From NCBI RefSeq assembly GCF_000499845.2, contig NC_023756.2, forward strand, positions 42,967,393 through 43,031,392: a stretch of 64,000 nt of DNA. Direction: 5' to 3'. The notes beneath the pieces were generated by a model. That model ran no database searches. It was given only the letters and a program-made list of their open reading frames with translations, and was not told the origin of the DNA. This stretch comes from Phaseolus vulgaris. Taxonomy: Eukaryota; Streptophyta; Magnoliopsida; Fabales; Fabaceae. The position numbers and the translations under genes were made by a program. Position 1 is the first letter of the stretch. Each line of letters begins with the position of its first letter. This document shows, piece after piece, positions 53,946 through 64,000 of the stretch.

Positions 53946-55830
53946 CTTGCAATAGTTTGTTGTTTTTCATAATTCATTATCTTTTAGATGAAACATCTAC
54001 ATGTTTTACACTTTTGCGTGACATACACTTAATCAAAACTAATGGACAATTGGACTTTGCTCTAACAATAATAAGTCTCATTTTAAAATTTATATTTAGA
54101 GAAATTTTAATTATTTCACAATGTAAAAGTTTTATGTTTTTTTTAAATAAATTATTTTATACTTACTTAGTCTTTCATTCATTCTTAATGTCAATTTATA
54201 AAAATTAAGGCTTAATTAAATTTTAATTTCAATTTGAATATTTTTAATTAAGTATTTATTATAAATTTTTATTCTATTTATCACAAATTTTGTATTTTTA
54301 ATTGAGTTTTTATTGTGTTGTTTGGTTTTGCTATCAATTGAGTTGGTAATCAATACATTGCATTGTCATAACTTATGTATCTCCGCGTAAAAAATTAAAG
54401 TTGACATAATTAAGTTTTAAATATCTCATAAAATTTAGTTATTTTCTATAAAGTATTTATTAAAAAAATTTGTCTATTGAAGGTTCAAAATCTTTATATT
54501 TTTTAATTGAGTCTCTACCACACGGTCCTTTGATTTTGTAGTTTCATGCATAACCACAAATTTAGATAATTAAACAAATGAAGCTCTATAATCTTAATTA
54601 TCTTTATAATAAAATGATATCTTTTTTTAAAATTAAATATTAAAACAAAAATAAATCAATCATGTGGAGACACATCAATTTTCTTAACAGCAAAATCAAA
54701 CAACAAGAACTCAAGTAAAAGATATAAAAATCTTAGATATTCAATAGAATGAAAATGTTTAATAAGGTTGTCTCAATTGAAAATATCCAAATTTATGGGA
54801 GACTTCAAACTTATTTATGTTATTTTTATTTTTCATGTAGAGACACATAGACAATGACGACCCAATGTTACTTTAGTTGACGAGAAAATCAAACAATATC
54901 GACTTAATTGAAAAATATAAATTTTTTGGATACTCAATAGAACAATTTTTTTTATTTGGAATTCAATTGAAAATAAAACTCAAATTTATAAGAGACTTAA
55001 AACTTAATTAAAAATAAATAAATACTGAATTGGATTACTATTTCTGAAATTTTCATATTATATAATATTAATGTTTCCAACAAAAATCCTAATAAAGGTT
55101 TTTAATATAATTTTTAACGATGAAGAGAATTAGTAGAATATGTATTAAGTTTTAAAAATACCATTTTCTGAACATCTTTGTCTAATGGAAAGGAGAGGGC
55201 ATTGTGTGCAATGAACATATTGTAGTTAGTATAGTAAAATTAAAATAAAAGGGCATATTAAGCGAATTCTTATGAAATATAACTGTAAATTACTTTTAAG
55301 TGTTAAAATATCTTTGAGTAGTTGTTAGTGCAATGAATTTTATTAGCCACAACATAGCCATCATAAGACAATGAGCTTGAAATAATCTCATCTAGTTTGC
55401 TTCACACCTCATTGTGTACATTGCATTCATTTATAAAATCAAAACAACAACAAAAGCCTAATAAAAAACAAAAGAAATAAAAATAAGAAAAGACTAAACA
55501 CCAACAATCATCTCAACAAGACAAGTCCTCAAAATAAAATTATTTTAATTAGTTTGAGAATGTGTAATATAGGTAATGTGAGACTATATGCCTTTTGTAA
55601 TACTTAAAATTCACAATATAGCCCACATATTGCAAAAAGAAAGAGAAAGAAAGAAAAAAAAAAGAAAGAAGAAAATCATGTGTTTTATATAAGATATAAC
55701 GCATTAGAGCTGGTATAACAAGTTATATGAATCAATTCTAAACTAAGAAACTTAACACACAATGCAGTTAGTATAACAAGCTATATGAACCAAAACACTT
55801 AGTGTATGTTAGGGATTATTCAATCATAAT
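53946..55830. other. AT-rich DNA with an inverted dispersed repeat
   Basis: Segments at about 54200-54400, 54660-54830 and 54840-55020 are diverged copies of one repeat. The first is in opposite orientation to the other two. The remainder is AT-rich. No gene is supported. Confidence 0.55.
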
Positions 55831-55839
55831 ACACCCACA

Positions 55840-58060
55840 CAATTCTTGCTTTTATAGATGTGTTGCAATTACTAAGCCATTTCACATGCCTGATATTTAT
55901 GAGAGCTTTAAAGATTTTTCCAAGATCCCATGCAAAAAACTCTTGTTAGCACTCATATAGGTGATTTCATCAAAGTGTATGTCCCAAATCATGCACCATC
56001 TGTAATATGAAAATTATTAAAAACTTTGTTGAAGTTAAAATTCCTTATACCACATAAAATTTAGCTACAAAGTTTACCTTATCAATGATGCACTATCTAG
56101 CACTTTGACACACCATAGGAAACAAAGTTGATTTTAAATCAATTTTAGTGCTAAAATAATTTACAAGTGACTTGTTTTTACCCGTATGAACCTTATTCAT
56201 GGGATCTCTAATTAGAAAGGTTGAGTTTCCATCATCTAATTGTTTCCAATTGCCTTGAGTCTCATTCCTCTTGATGTTTCAAAAATCAAGTTTCTCTTTA
56301 GGAGTTTCATCAAAGGATCTATTGAATTTCGTTATGACTTAACATAATCAATGGAAATTGTTCCATTCTTTAATATTTGCTTAATAAAATTATGTCTCAA
56401 TTGTATATGTTTGTTCTTTCCATTGTAAGCTTTATTTTTTGCTATAGTTATTACTAATTGGTAATCACAATGCATTGATGCAAATGTGGTTGGTTTCATT
56501 CCTAACTAAGAATTTTTTCAACCACTCAACTTCACTTCCAATCATTTCAAGAGCAACAAACTCTGATTTCACTATTCATCTTACAATAATTGTTTGCCTA
56601 ATTAATCTATATGTAATTGCATTATCCTCAAGTGTAAACATATAACAACTTGTGGATTTTGTCTGATTTGAATTAGTGATTGAGATAACATCATTGTACT
56701 CTTCTAGTACGAGAGGAAATCCACTATATTCAATGTCATAAGTCATTATGCCTCTAAGTATTTTATGAGTCTTGTAAGCGCATCTCAATTATCTTAATTA
56801 GGACATTGAGTGTACCTACTCAGTTTTCCTAATGCATAAGAAATGTCTATCTAAAAAATCTCATTAAATGTAATAAGCTCTTAAATATTTGGGCATATTG
56901 AGGTTGAGAAATAGATACTCTTCTATTTTTTTAATTTAGAGTTAGCATAAAAAAATGTGCTTAGTGGTTTAAAGTCATGAATGTCAAACTTCCTAAAATA
57001 AATAGTTCTTGGGATAGTAAAATACTATCTATATTCCTTATGACTCTAACTCCTAAAATTGTATTTGTTTCACCCATGTTTTCCATTTCAAACTTAGTTG
57101 CCATAAATAATTTTGTTATAAGAACTACATAATTGCGTGTACAAAATCACCTTTTTCATATTTAATGTACACACATTTATCAACATCGTTAATAGAAAAA
57201 CCATCACAGAATAAAACATATCAAGTTTTACATGTCATTGTTTTGGTGCCTGTTTTAACCCATATACATATTTTAAAAGTTTGCATACTTTGTTCTCTTA
57301 CCAGGAACTACACACCCTTCAAGTTGAGTAATGTAAATTTCTTCCTGTAGTTCGTCATTCAAAAAGACAATCTTATAGATGGATGCTAGAGCTAACAATG
57401 CATGAAGAGAGAAAATCTTGGTAAGTCGGGCCAATGTGTCAACGTAATCTATGTTGGGTTTTTAAGTAAAACCTTTTGCTACTGTGTTGTCTTATATTTT
57501 TCTATGGATCCATCAGGATGATACGTTTTCTTAAAAATCCACTTACAACCAATGACCTTCTCTCCTTTAGGAAAATATATTAAAGTTCAAGTATTATTTT
57601 TCTTAATTGAATCAATTTCAATGTTAATGGTCTTATCCCAATGTTTTGCATAAAAAATTTATTGATAATTTCTAAAAATTTATTGGATCATTTTTAACTA
57701 AAAATGTAAAAGTGATCACCAAAAGAAGTTTTTTTTCTTAGTCTTTTACTTCTCCTCGAATCCTTGCACATGACATAATATTTATAGGTTGTTTAGATGT
57801 ATCATTAACCTCTAAAGGAAAAAGTTTTTAAATAACTCAACATTTTTCGTCTCTTGTATTACGTTCAATTACATCACTTTTAAGGACAAAAAACCTATAA
57901 AACAATACTATGTTTCACATAACCTAAAACATGCGATCAACAATCTTATAACCTATTTTCCTTTTATCATAGAATCACTCCAACTAAACATATCAAACCC
58001 TTTAGAAATTTAAGATTAAGATGGTAACTTTTCTACAACTCATAGAATGTTTAACCTATT
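55840..58060 (-). pseudogene. Third Ty1-copia relic
   Basis: Minus-strand fragments run in order from reverse transcriptase to RNase H. LQEEIYITQLEGCVVPGK lies at about 57350-57300, and a decayed segment with MENMGETNTILGVRVI-like text at about 57090-57000. The RNase H part YSGFPLVLEEYNDVISITNS then KSTSCYMFTLEDNA and RQTIIVR lies at 56788-56576. The tail over an active-site-like CDNQ region is near 56470-56400. Many stops. No LTR pair was identified. Confidence 0.8.
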
Positions 58061-58600
58061 TTTTATTCCGTATCCTATTTTGTATAAAAAAAATATGTTC
58101 TAAGAAGTTTTTTTCCCAAAAATTATCAAGAACACACTAGAATTAACAAACATAACATTTATCATTTTCTTAATTTTTTTTTACATAGTTAAAAAACATT
58201 ATTTTATACACACAAAAGTTCACAATTAAAAAACCATTCTCCATAACTTGACGTGTAGATGAATTATAAATTTGGGAAATAAATTAATTTTCTTCTTCAG
58301 TTTTGTTTCGATCTCATCATTTTGCTATAACCTTATCTTTGAAAAATAGTTTATCAAAACAAATATGAACGTTAGTGAATATTCTTTCGACCGTCATTGG
58401 AATAAATAAAGTAGAAGAACTAGTCTTTCCTATAATGGAACATTAATATTATAATTTGTATATATTGTCACAATGCAATTAATCAAAAGTTATTTTAAAT
58501 AAAAAAATAAAATATCGATATATCAATTTTTTTTTTAAAAAAAAACAAAATATTTTCCGCGTTTTGTGTTTGGTGTTGGCATTGCATCCTCCCGATAGAG
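58061..58600. other. AT-rich intergenic DNA
   Basis: No coding potential recognised. The composition changes sharply at about 58.56 kb where the HDC1 promoter/leader begins. Confidence 0.6.
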
Positions 58601-60188
58601 AGGCAATCATTTAGTGAGTCACAAACACAGTCTCACATAAACACAAAACACAACACAAACCTTCAAAAGCCACACACAACACAACACACACTTCCGATAG
58701 AAGAGGCTCCGCGACAATTAAGGTTACCTCAAAACACTCTTTCTTGACAACTTCTAGGGTTTTCTTTTGCTTGCTCTTTCGCTGCTCCAATTTCCCAATC
58801 CGTTTCACTTCCATCTGCATTTGCATTTGCATTTCGTTCTTCAATTCCCTCCGCGCGCGCTTCCTTCGTTCTTCCTGCTCTCGATTTCCCTATTTTTCAA
58901 TTCTTTCACATTCGAATGTCGTGTAAATTGTTATTGCTGTTTCGTTAATTTGCTTTCTTCTGTTTTACACTGCTTTTTCCTTTGCTATTTTCTCTGCCGC
59001 GGAGTTTGAGTTGGATACTGAGAATTTGACTTTTTATTTGATCGAGTAATCTGATAATGCCGATTTCCTCAATTCACGAACTGCTATTGCGTAACTTCTT
59101 AATCTGCAGTTGCTATGGCTCTAAATTGGGTTTAATTTTCCCCCTTCAGTAGGAAAAAATGTTGTTCCCTTTCTGTAAGTTGTTTCGGAGGTTGTGTATT
59201 GAAATTGGCTGTGTTTCTGATTATGTGCTCGGCTTTTTGGCTGGAAACTAGGTCGCTTGGTTTTGAGTTCTATGATAATGTTGTTGCTTTGAATGATGAC
59301 TTGTGTGCGTGAGAGAGAGAGAGAGAGATTTTGTTGTTGTTGAGGATGATGATGTGCATGTGTGAGTGAATGAGTGAGAGTTTTAAGTTTTGACTCTGGC
59401 TAATTGGCATTCAATACTTGGTTCTAGGGTTGTGATTATATTTGTACTGCATGTAAATGCTGTGTGTGATAAAGAATACAAAAATTCTGATGAAGTTTTA
59501 TGTTTGTCCGGGCATGAGTTAACTTGATATCATGTTGCTTCATCGGTTATTGTGGTGCGGACCTCTCCATCATTGTTTCTCTTTGTCGCGTTTCTGATAA
59601 GTAGAAATTGAAGGCATATGAATGTTGTTTTTGGCCTGATAAGTTATATTGTGGCATTATAAAAGATTAATTCTGATTAGATTTTTTGTTTGTCGTGGTA
59701 TGTGTTAAGTTGATGTTGATTGTGTTGAGGATGTTGCTTTGTCAGTTACATTCTCGTTGACTGGTGTCATTGTTTCTCTTTGTCGCGTTTCGCCTTGTCG
59801 TTTTTTGCCTTGTCGTTTTTCTCCTTGTGTTTTCCATATGTTGAACTTGAATGCATTTGAAAATTGTTTTTGGTGTGATGAATTAATGCGGTGTTATGTT
59901 TGTCGTGGTATGTGTTAATTTGATGTTGATCGTTTCAAGGATGTTGCTTTGTCGGTTACTTTCTCGTTAACTTGTGTCATTGTTTCTCTTTGTCGTGTTT
60001 CTCATATGTTGAACTTAAATGCATCTGAAAATTGTTTTTGGTATGATTAATTAATATGGTGTTATGTTGTTTCCATTGTTGGCTTGCAGCTACTGACTAC
60101 TGTGTAATGTGTGGAGAGCAGATATAGGAATTGTTTTGGCTGTCAGATTACTTTCTTTTGAGGTTTACTACCGTGCTGGGTTTTCATT
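58600..60188 (+). promoter_or_regulatory. HDC1 promoter, 5' leader and 5'-UTR intron
   Basis: 58610-58700 is rich in ACAC repeats. A telo-box-like TAGGGTTT lies near 58756, followed by a CT-rich leader to about 59.0 kb. A long T-rich stretch then runs to a good acceptor, GGCTTGCAG, ending at 60089. A 5'-UTR exon of about 100 nt follows before the ATG. A 5'-UTR intron is therefore likely, though its donor is not certain. The intron contains a (GA)n tract near 59310 and a ~200-bp tandem repeat (59505-60066). Confidence 0.6.
59505..60066. repeat. ~200-bp tandem repeat in the HDC1 5'-UTR intron
   Basis: Units begin TGTCGTGGTATGTGTTAA at 59691 and 59901 (period 210), with a more diverged unit at about 59505. 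Each contains CATTGTTTCTCTTTGTCG and TTGAAAATTGTTTTTGG-like segments. Confidence 0.85.
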
Positions 60189-63100
60189 ATGAGTGGGGTA
60201 CCTCCTAAGAGGCCTCATGAAGATGCTGTTCATCAGTCTTCAAAGCATCCACATCAAGATTCAAGTACATATTCCAAGTTGATGCCACCAGTTTCAAATG
60301 ACCACCATATTCCGTATGAAATGGGTCAGGATTCCCGGGTGGCAAAGGCACTCCGTACTGAACCTCGTGACGCAGATAGAAGATCTCCTCTTCATACAGT
60401 GTATCGGATGCCGTCATCTTCAAATGATTCTCATACAGATCATCCCATTGGAACTGAGAACAGAACAGAATCTAGGGATTTTAAGGAGAGTAGGGATCTC
60501 CGGTTTGAGAATCGTGATATGAACTCAGAGAAGAAGGAATTGCATGGTGAAGCCAGAAGGGATTCTCAGATTGCTAAGAGTGAGAAAGATGTGAGAGTTG
60601 ATGGCAGAGGAGATGACAACAAGGATATCAGATATGAACGAGATAGTCATAATGATTCAAAAGGTGACATTAAGACAGATAAGGATGGCTATGGTATGGT
60701 AAGCAGCAGCAGCCACTTGAATTGGAAAGAATCAAAGGAGTACAGGGGGAAGAGATTTTCTGATGTCCCTGGTGGGAGTTTGGATTCCTGGCATGCATCA
60801 CGTGGCAATACACCAGAAGTTGGAAAGGGCAGTTCAATGGCAGAAGAAAGGGACAGTTTGGAAACTCATGAAGCTGTTGGAGAAAACAAAATTGATTCTA
60901 AAAGTGAAGATAGATTTAAAGAAAGAAAAAGAAAGGATGGCAAGCATCGGGATTGGGGGGATAGGGAAAAGGAGAGAAGTGATCGCAGAAGCAGTACACC
61001 AGTTAACAATCATAGTGGTGACAACAAAGAATCTGCCAAGGAAGATAGAGATGTAGAGAAATTGGAGAGGGAGAGGAAAGATCTTCCAAAAGAGAAAGAA
61101 AGTTCAAAAGAGAGGGAAAAGGATCATAGCAAGAGGGAATCCTGGAATGGCATTGACAAAGAGGCTTTGAACGATGATAAGGAACTTGGTGATGGATCAG
61201 CAAAAAATGCTGTACAAGAAAATGTGTTACCAGAACAGAAGAAACAGAAAGATGTTGATGGCTGGAAAAATGTTGATGGAGAAGCTAGAGAGAGGAGGAA
61301 AGAAAGGGATGCTGATTTACAGGGAGAACGGCCTGAGAAGCGCTTTAAAATTGACAAACAATCAGAAGATGGTACTGTTCATGGGGAAGGGTCTGGAGAA
61401 AAGGAGAGGGAAGTCCATAATTATAATGTTCAACATCGTAAAAGGATCCACCGATCTAGGGGAAGCCCTCAGGTGGCCAATCGGGAGGCTCGTTTTAGAT
61501 CCCATGCTAATGCTCCTGACAATGAAGAGTAATTTCTTTTCCTCCACTTTTCTTGGTTACTTGTTTGATAACTTGTCACTTATGTAATAAGTATATTTTC
61601 ATTTGAAGTATATTTTTAATTTATTCTGTGTGATTTTGTTGTTTTAAAAGATAAGCTTCTGAGTCCTATTAGAAATTTAGAATGACTGGATACTATTTTC
61701 AATCCTCTATATCCTTTTTTGAATTGCATTTCGTAGGACACTAACAATCTAATGTCTACCTCTTAACATTTTCTACGGGTAGCACATGATAGTCAACTAT
61801 TGCTCTGTATTTTACCAGCCTGAAAATTTGTAGGAACTACAAGTTCTTCAAAATCCTGTTTTGATTGAGAAAGAAATCTAGTTGAATACAGTTTGGCAGC
61901 AAGTATATTTATTTGCTAAATTGAAATTCAGGTTGTTGATGTAATAGCTGTTTTTAAACTTAGGAATTTTGTTTGAAGATTAAGAATATGTGTGAATTTG
62001 GTTACTAACTTACTATTGCACATTGACGAGAACTTGATTTTGGTTTCTTCTCTTATTCAAATTGAAGTTTGTATTCCTGTTTGATTTATACCTCATTGCT
62101 GCCATAATAATGTTTTTAGATTTATAGCCCTTCATCCCATTTATGTTTTTCTTTTGACAAGTTTTCTGTTTCATTTATATTGCAGGTCTCAAGGTACCCT
62201 GGCATATTTTGTTTTACCTGCCTCAACGAATTTGGCTTGTCATAGAATTGTGGCTGCATGCCATGAATTAGTTTGGGTTTTGACAAATTGCTCTACTTGG
62301 CCCATTGGCTTATGTTATGCACTCTCCTTTCAGATTGCCTCATCTTATTTATACTTCTTTTTTACTGTTGTGTCGATTCATTGTGTGATAGTACTATTAT
62401 GATGTACAATGCGCCTGTCATTTGTTAGTTGTTGTTGATAGAATGAAAAGGATCAGAGACAGATATCTTTCTATTCTTCATTTACATTATATTATATGTG
62501 AGTTCTGATATTTCAGGTAAATCAGAAGTATCTTCTGTTGTTTATAAAGTTGGTGAAAGCATGCAAGAACTGATAAAGTTATGGAAGGAATATGAATTAT
62601 CTCAATCTCAACTGGAAAAAAATAGTGAAAGTTCTAACAGTGGCCCTACTTTTGAAATTCGGATACCAGCTGAGAATGTTACCGCCACAAACCGTCAAGT
62701 GAGATCAAACTCTGTTAATATAAAATTGATAGTTGACTGCATTGGGGGGGGGGGGGGGGGGAGTATTAGCTTTTTTTTTTTGTGTTTTACATTGATGATT
62801 TTTTTGCTGCTTCTTTCTTATTGCTGGTGAAGTCTTTGTTCATGTTTTGCTCTCTTTTGTTTGTATATTCCTGGATTCTGTTGTATTATTCTATCTTGTG
62901 AGTTATGTATGGTTTATCTGTTACTTGTTAAAGTTTGAGGACTTTGGTTCATCATTGCTGATGTTCATGAAATGATTTCTACACTTAGATCTCTTATAAA
63001 AACATTTTTATGTCTTTTTCCTCAATGTTTTTCTAGTTTCCCTTTTGTTTGCTGTTGTTCCTTCCTGCAATGGAAACAACTTTTACAGTCCATTTTATCA

Positions 63101-63554
63101 TTGCTTTGCCTATTGCAGAAATTTGTTGAAGCACTCAATAAAATGATTTGATGAGATGCAAGTTTTTTATTTACTTACTTTTTTATTAACCATATTATTT
63201 GTTTAAATTTTGGAGTTCAAGGTATGAAATTTAAATATGCTCTAGTTATTGATGCTATACCTGGCTTTAAGAGTATATATATTATTATGTTCAGGTTAGA
63301 GGTGGCCAGCTATGGGGGACTGATGTTTATACTTATGACTCGGATCTTGTTGCTGGTATGTGTTATTGCAAGAAGGTTGCAGTGTGCTTTTGATTTCAAA
63401 TGACTGGATTTGACGTGTTTGAAATTGGTACTGATTTTGAATTTTTGTTGCATAGTTCTCATGCATACAGGTTATTGTCGCCCAACAGCTTCTCCACCTC
63501 CAGTGGCTGTACAAGAGTTGCGCACAACCATTCGAGTGCTACCCCCACAAGATT
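60189..63554 (+). CDS. HDC1: HDC1/Rxt3-type histone deacetylase complex subunit, 3'-partial
   Basis: Coding exons 60189-61528, 62186-62193, 62517-62698, 63295-63355 and 63456-63554. More exons lie beyond the window. The first exon encodes about 446 residues of highly charged, disordered sequence (many DRD, KER and EKE runs) starting MSGVPPKRPHED. After it come VVYKVGESMQELIKLWKEYE, FEIRIPAENV, VRGGQLWGTDVYTYDSDLVA and GYCRPTASPPPVAVQELR, the start of the Rxt3 domain of plant HISTONE DEACETYLATION COMPLEX 1. HDC1 is a nuclear scaffold of HDA6/HDA19 complexes that promotes histone deacetylation. The frame is maintained only if an 8-nt microexon at 62186-62193 is included. The ATG is the first in a good context after the UTR acceptor. 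Confidence 0.9.
62744..62761. repeat. Run of 18 Gs in an HDC1 intron
   Basis: An uninterrupted poly-G tract, followed shortly by a T run, about 45 nt after a 5' splice site. Such tracts are rare in plant DNA. Confidence 0.95.
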
Positions 63555-64000
63555 GTATGTCCTTATAGATTGAAAAGATGCACTCTTCATTATCTAATAG
63601 TACCTACATGTTGCTGTGTTAAATAACATTGAATTCCATCTAAGCGATCTAGAAGTAATAACTGGGAATAAGTTTACAATAAGATGTCCTACTTTACGTA
63701 TATGATAAATATTTAAAATAAAACTTGGGTTTTCCGTTGAGTAGTTTTGAAAGGTTTAGTAGTTATTCTTTTCAGGATATATGAATATTGAATTCAGGTT
63801 TTTGTTAACTGATCTTAAGATCGATTGACCATTATGCAACTATTGAAGTAGTGATTTGGTTTGAAGTTGTGAATTTTACAAGTGTAAGTTGAGTTTCCAT
63901 TGTGGTTCTAAATCTTAAAAGGTGACATGTCTACCAGCGAAAGAATTAAAGATAAAGAATTAGAGTAGAAACTATTTTACTATTCATGTTTAAGACTTGA
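63555..64000 (+). other. HDC1 intron continuing past the window
   Basis: It starts with a GTATGT donor. No further Rxt3-domain exon was recognised before the window ends. Confidence 0.6.

Noticed and set aside
61174..61587. Alternative plus frame within the HDC1 first exon
   Set aside because: Shadow of the charged, repetitive HDC1 exon; no continuity into the downstream Rxt3 exons.

Overview
This is nuclear DNA of a flowering plant, most likely a papilionoid legume of the bean/cowpea group. The genes have many short exons with GT-AG introns and are separated by very AT-rich intergenic DNA. They are surrounded by layers of decayed Ty1-copia, Ty3-gypsy and Mutator-like elements. The legume assignment rests on the feel of the repeats and protein sequences and is inference; the plant assignment is secure.

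Layout. 1-5.7 kb: the 3' eleven coding exons of an ASHH3-type SET-domain histone methyltransferase (+). 8.2-11.7 kb: a complete gene for 40S ribosomal protein S3 (+), whose third intron holds a Ty1-copia relic. 12-14.5 kb: a second copia relic. 16.6-18.4 kb: a second complete RPS3 gene on the other strand, tail-to-tail with the first. 20.1-30.9 kb: a composite region containing a nested Ty3-gypsy element (21.1-25.85 kb), itself hit by a Mutator-like insertion with a clean 9-bp target-site duplication and by a solo-LTR-like insertion. The same region holds two broken CC-NB-ARC disease-resistance pseudogenes and an irregular tandem array that repeats only their GLPL-motif segment. 34.8-37.1 kb: a complete class III peroxidase gene of the PER47 type (+). 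38.4-40.0 kb: a Mutator-like transposase relic with candidate terminal inverted repeats. 40.2-46.2 kb: a complete SFT2-type Golgi transport gene (+). 47.2-50.8 kb: a complete LigB/DODA-type extradiol dioxygenase gene (-), with a tRNA-Gln(CUG) gene inside its second intron. 51-58.5 kb: degenerate repeats, an LTR-like fragment and a third copia relic. 60.2 kb to the end: the 5' part of an HDC1/Rxt3-type histone deacetylase complex gene (+), which includes a predicted 8-nt microexon.

The genes are independent plant loci, not an operon or pathway. ASHH3 and HDC1 are both chromatin factors, but nothing in the sequence ties their proximity to function. I found no bacterial-type system, CRISPR array or viral gene cluster. 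The most distinctive structures are the GLPL-only amplification of a resistance-gene fragment, the Mutator-in-gypsy nesting with its GC-rich cargo, the inverted RPS3 pair, the intronic tRNA and the HDC1 microexon.
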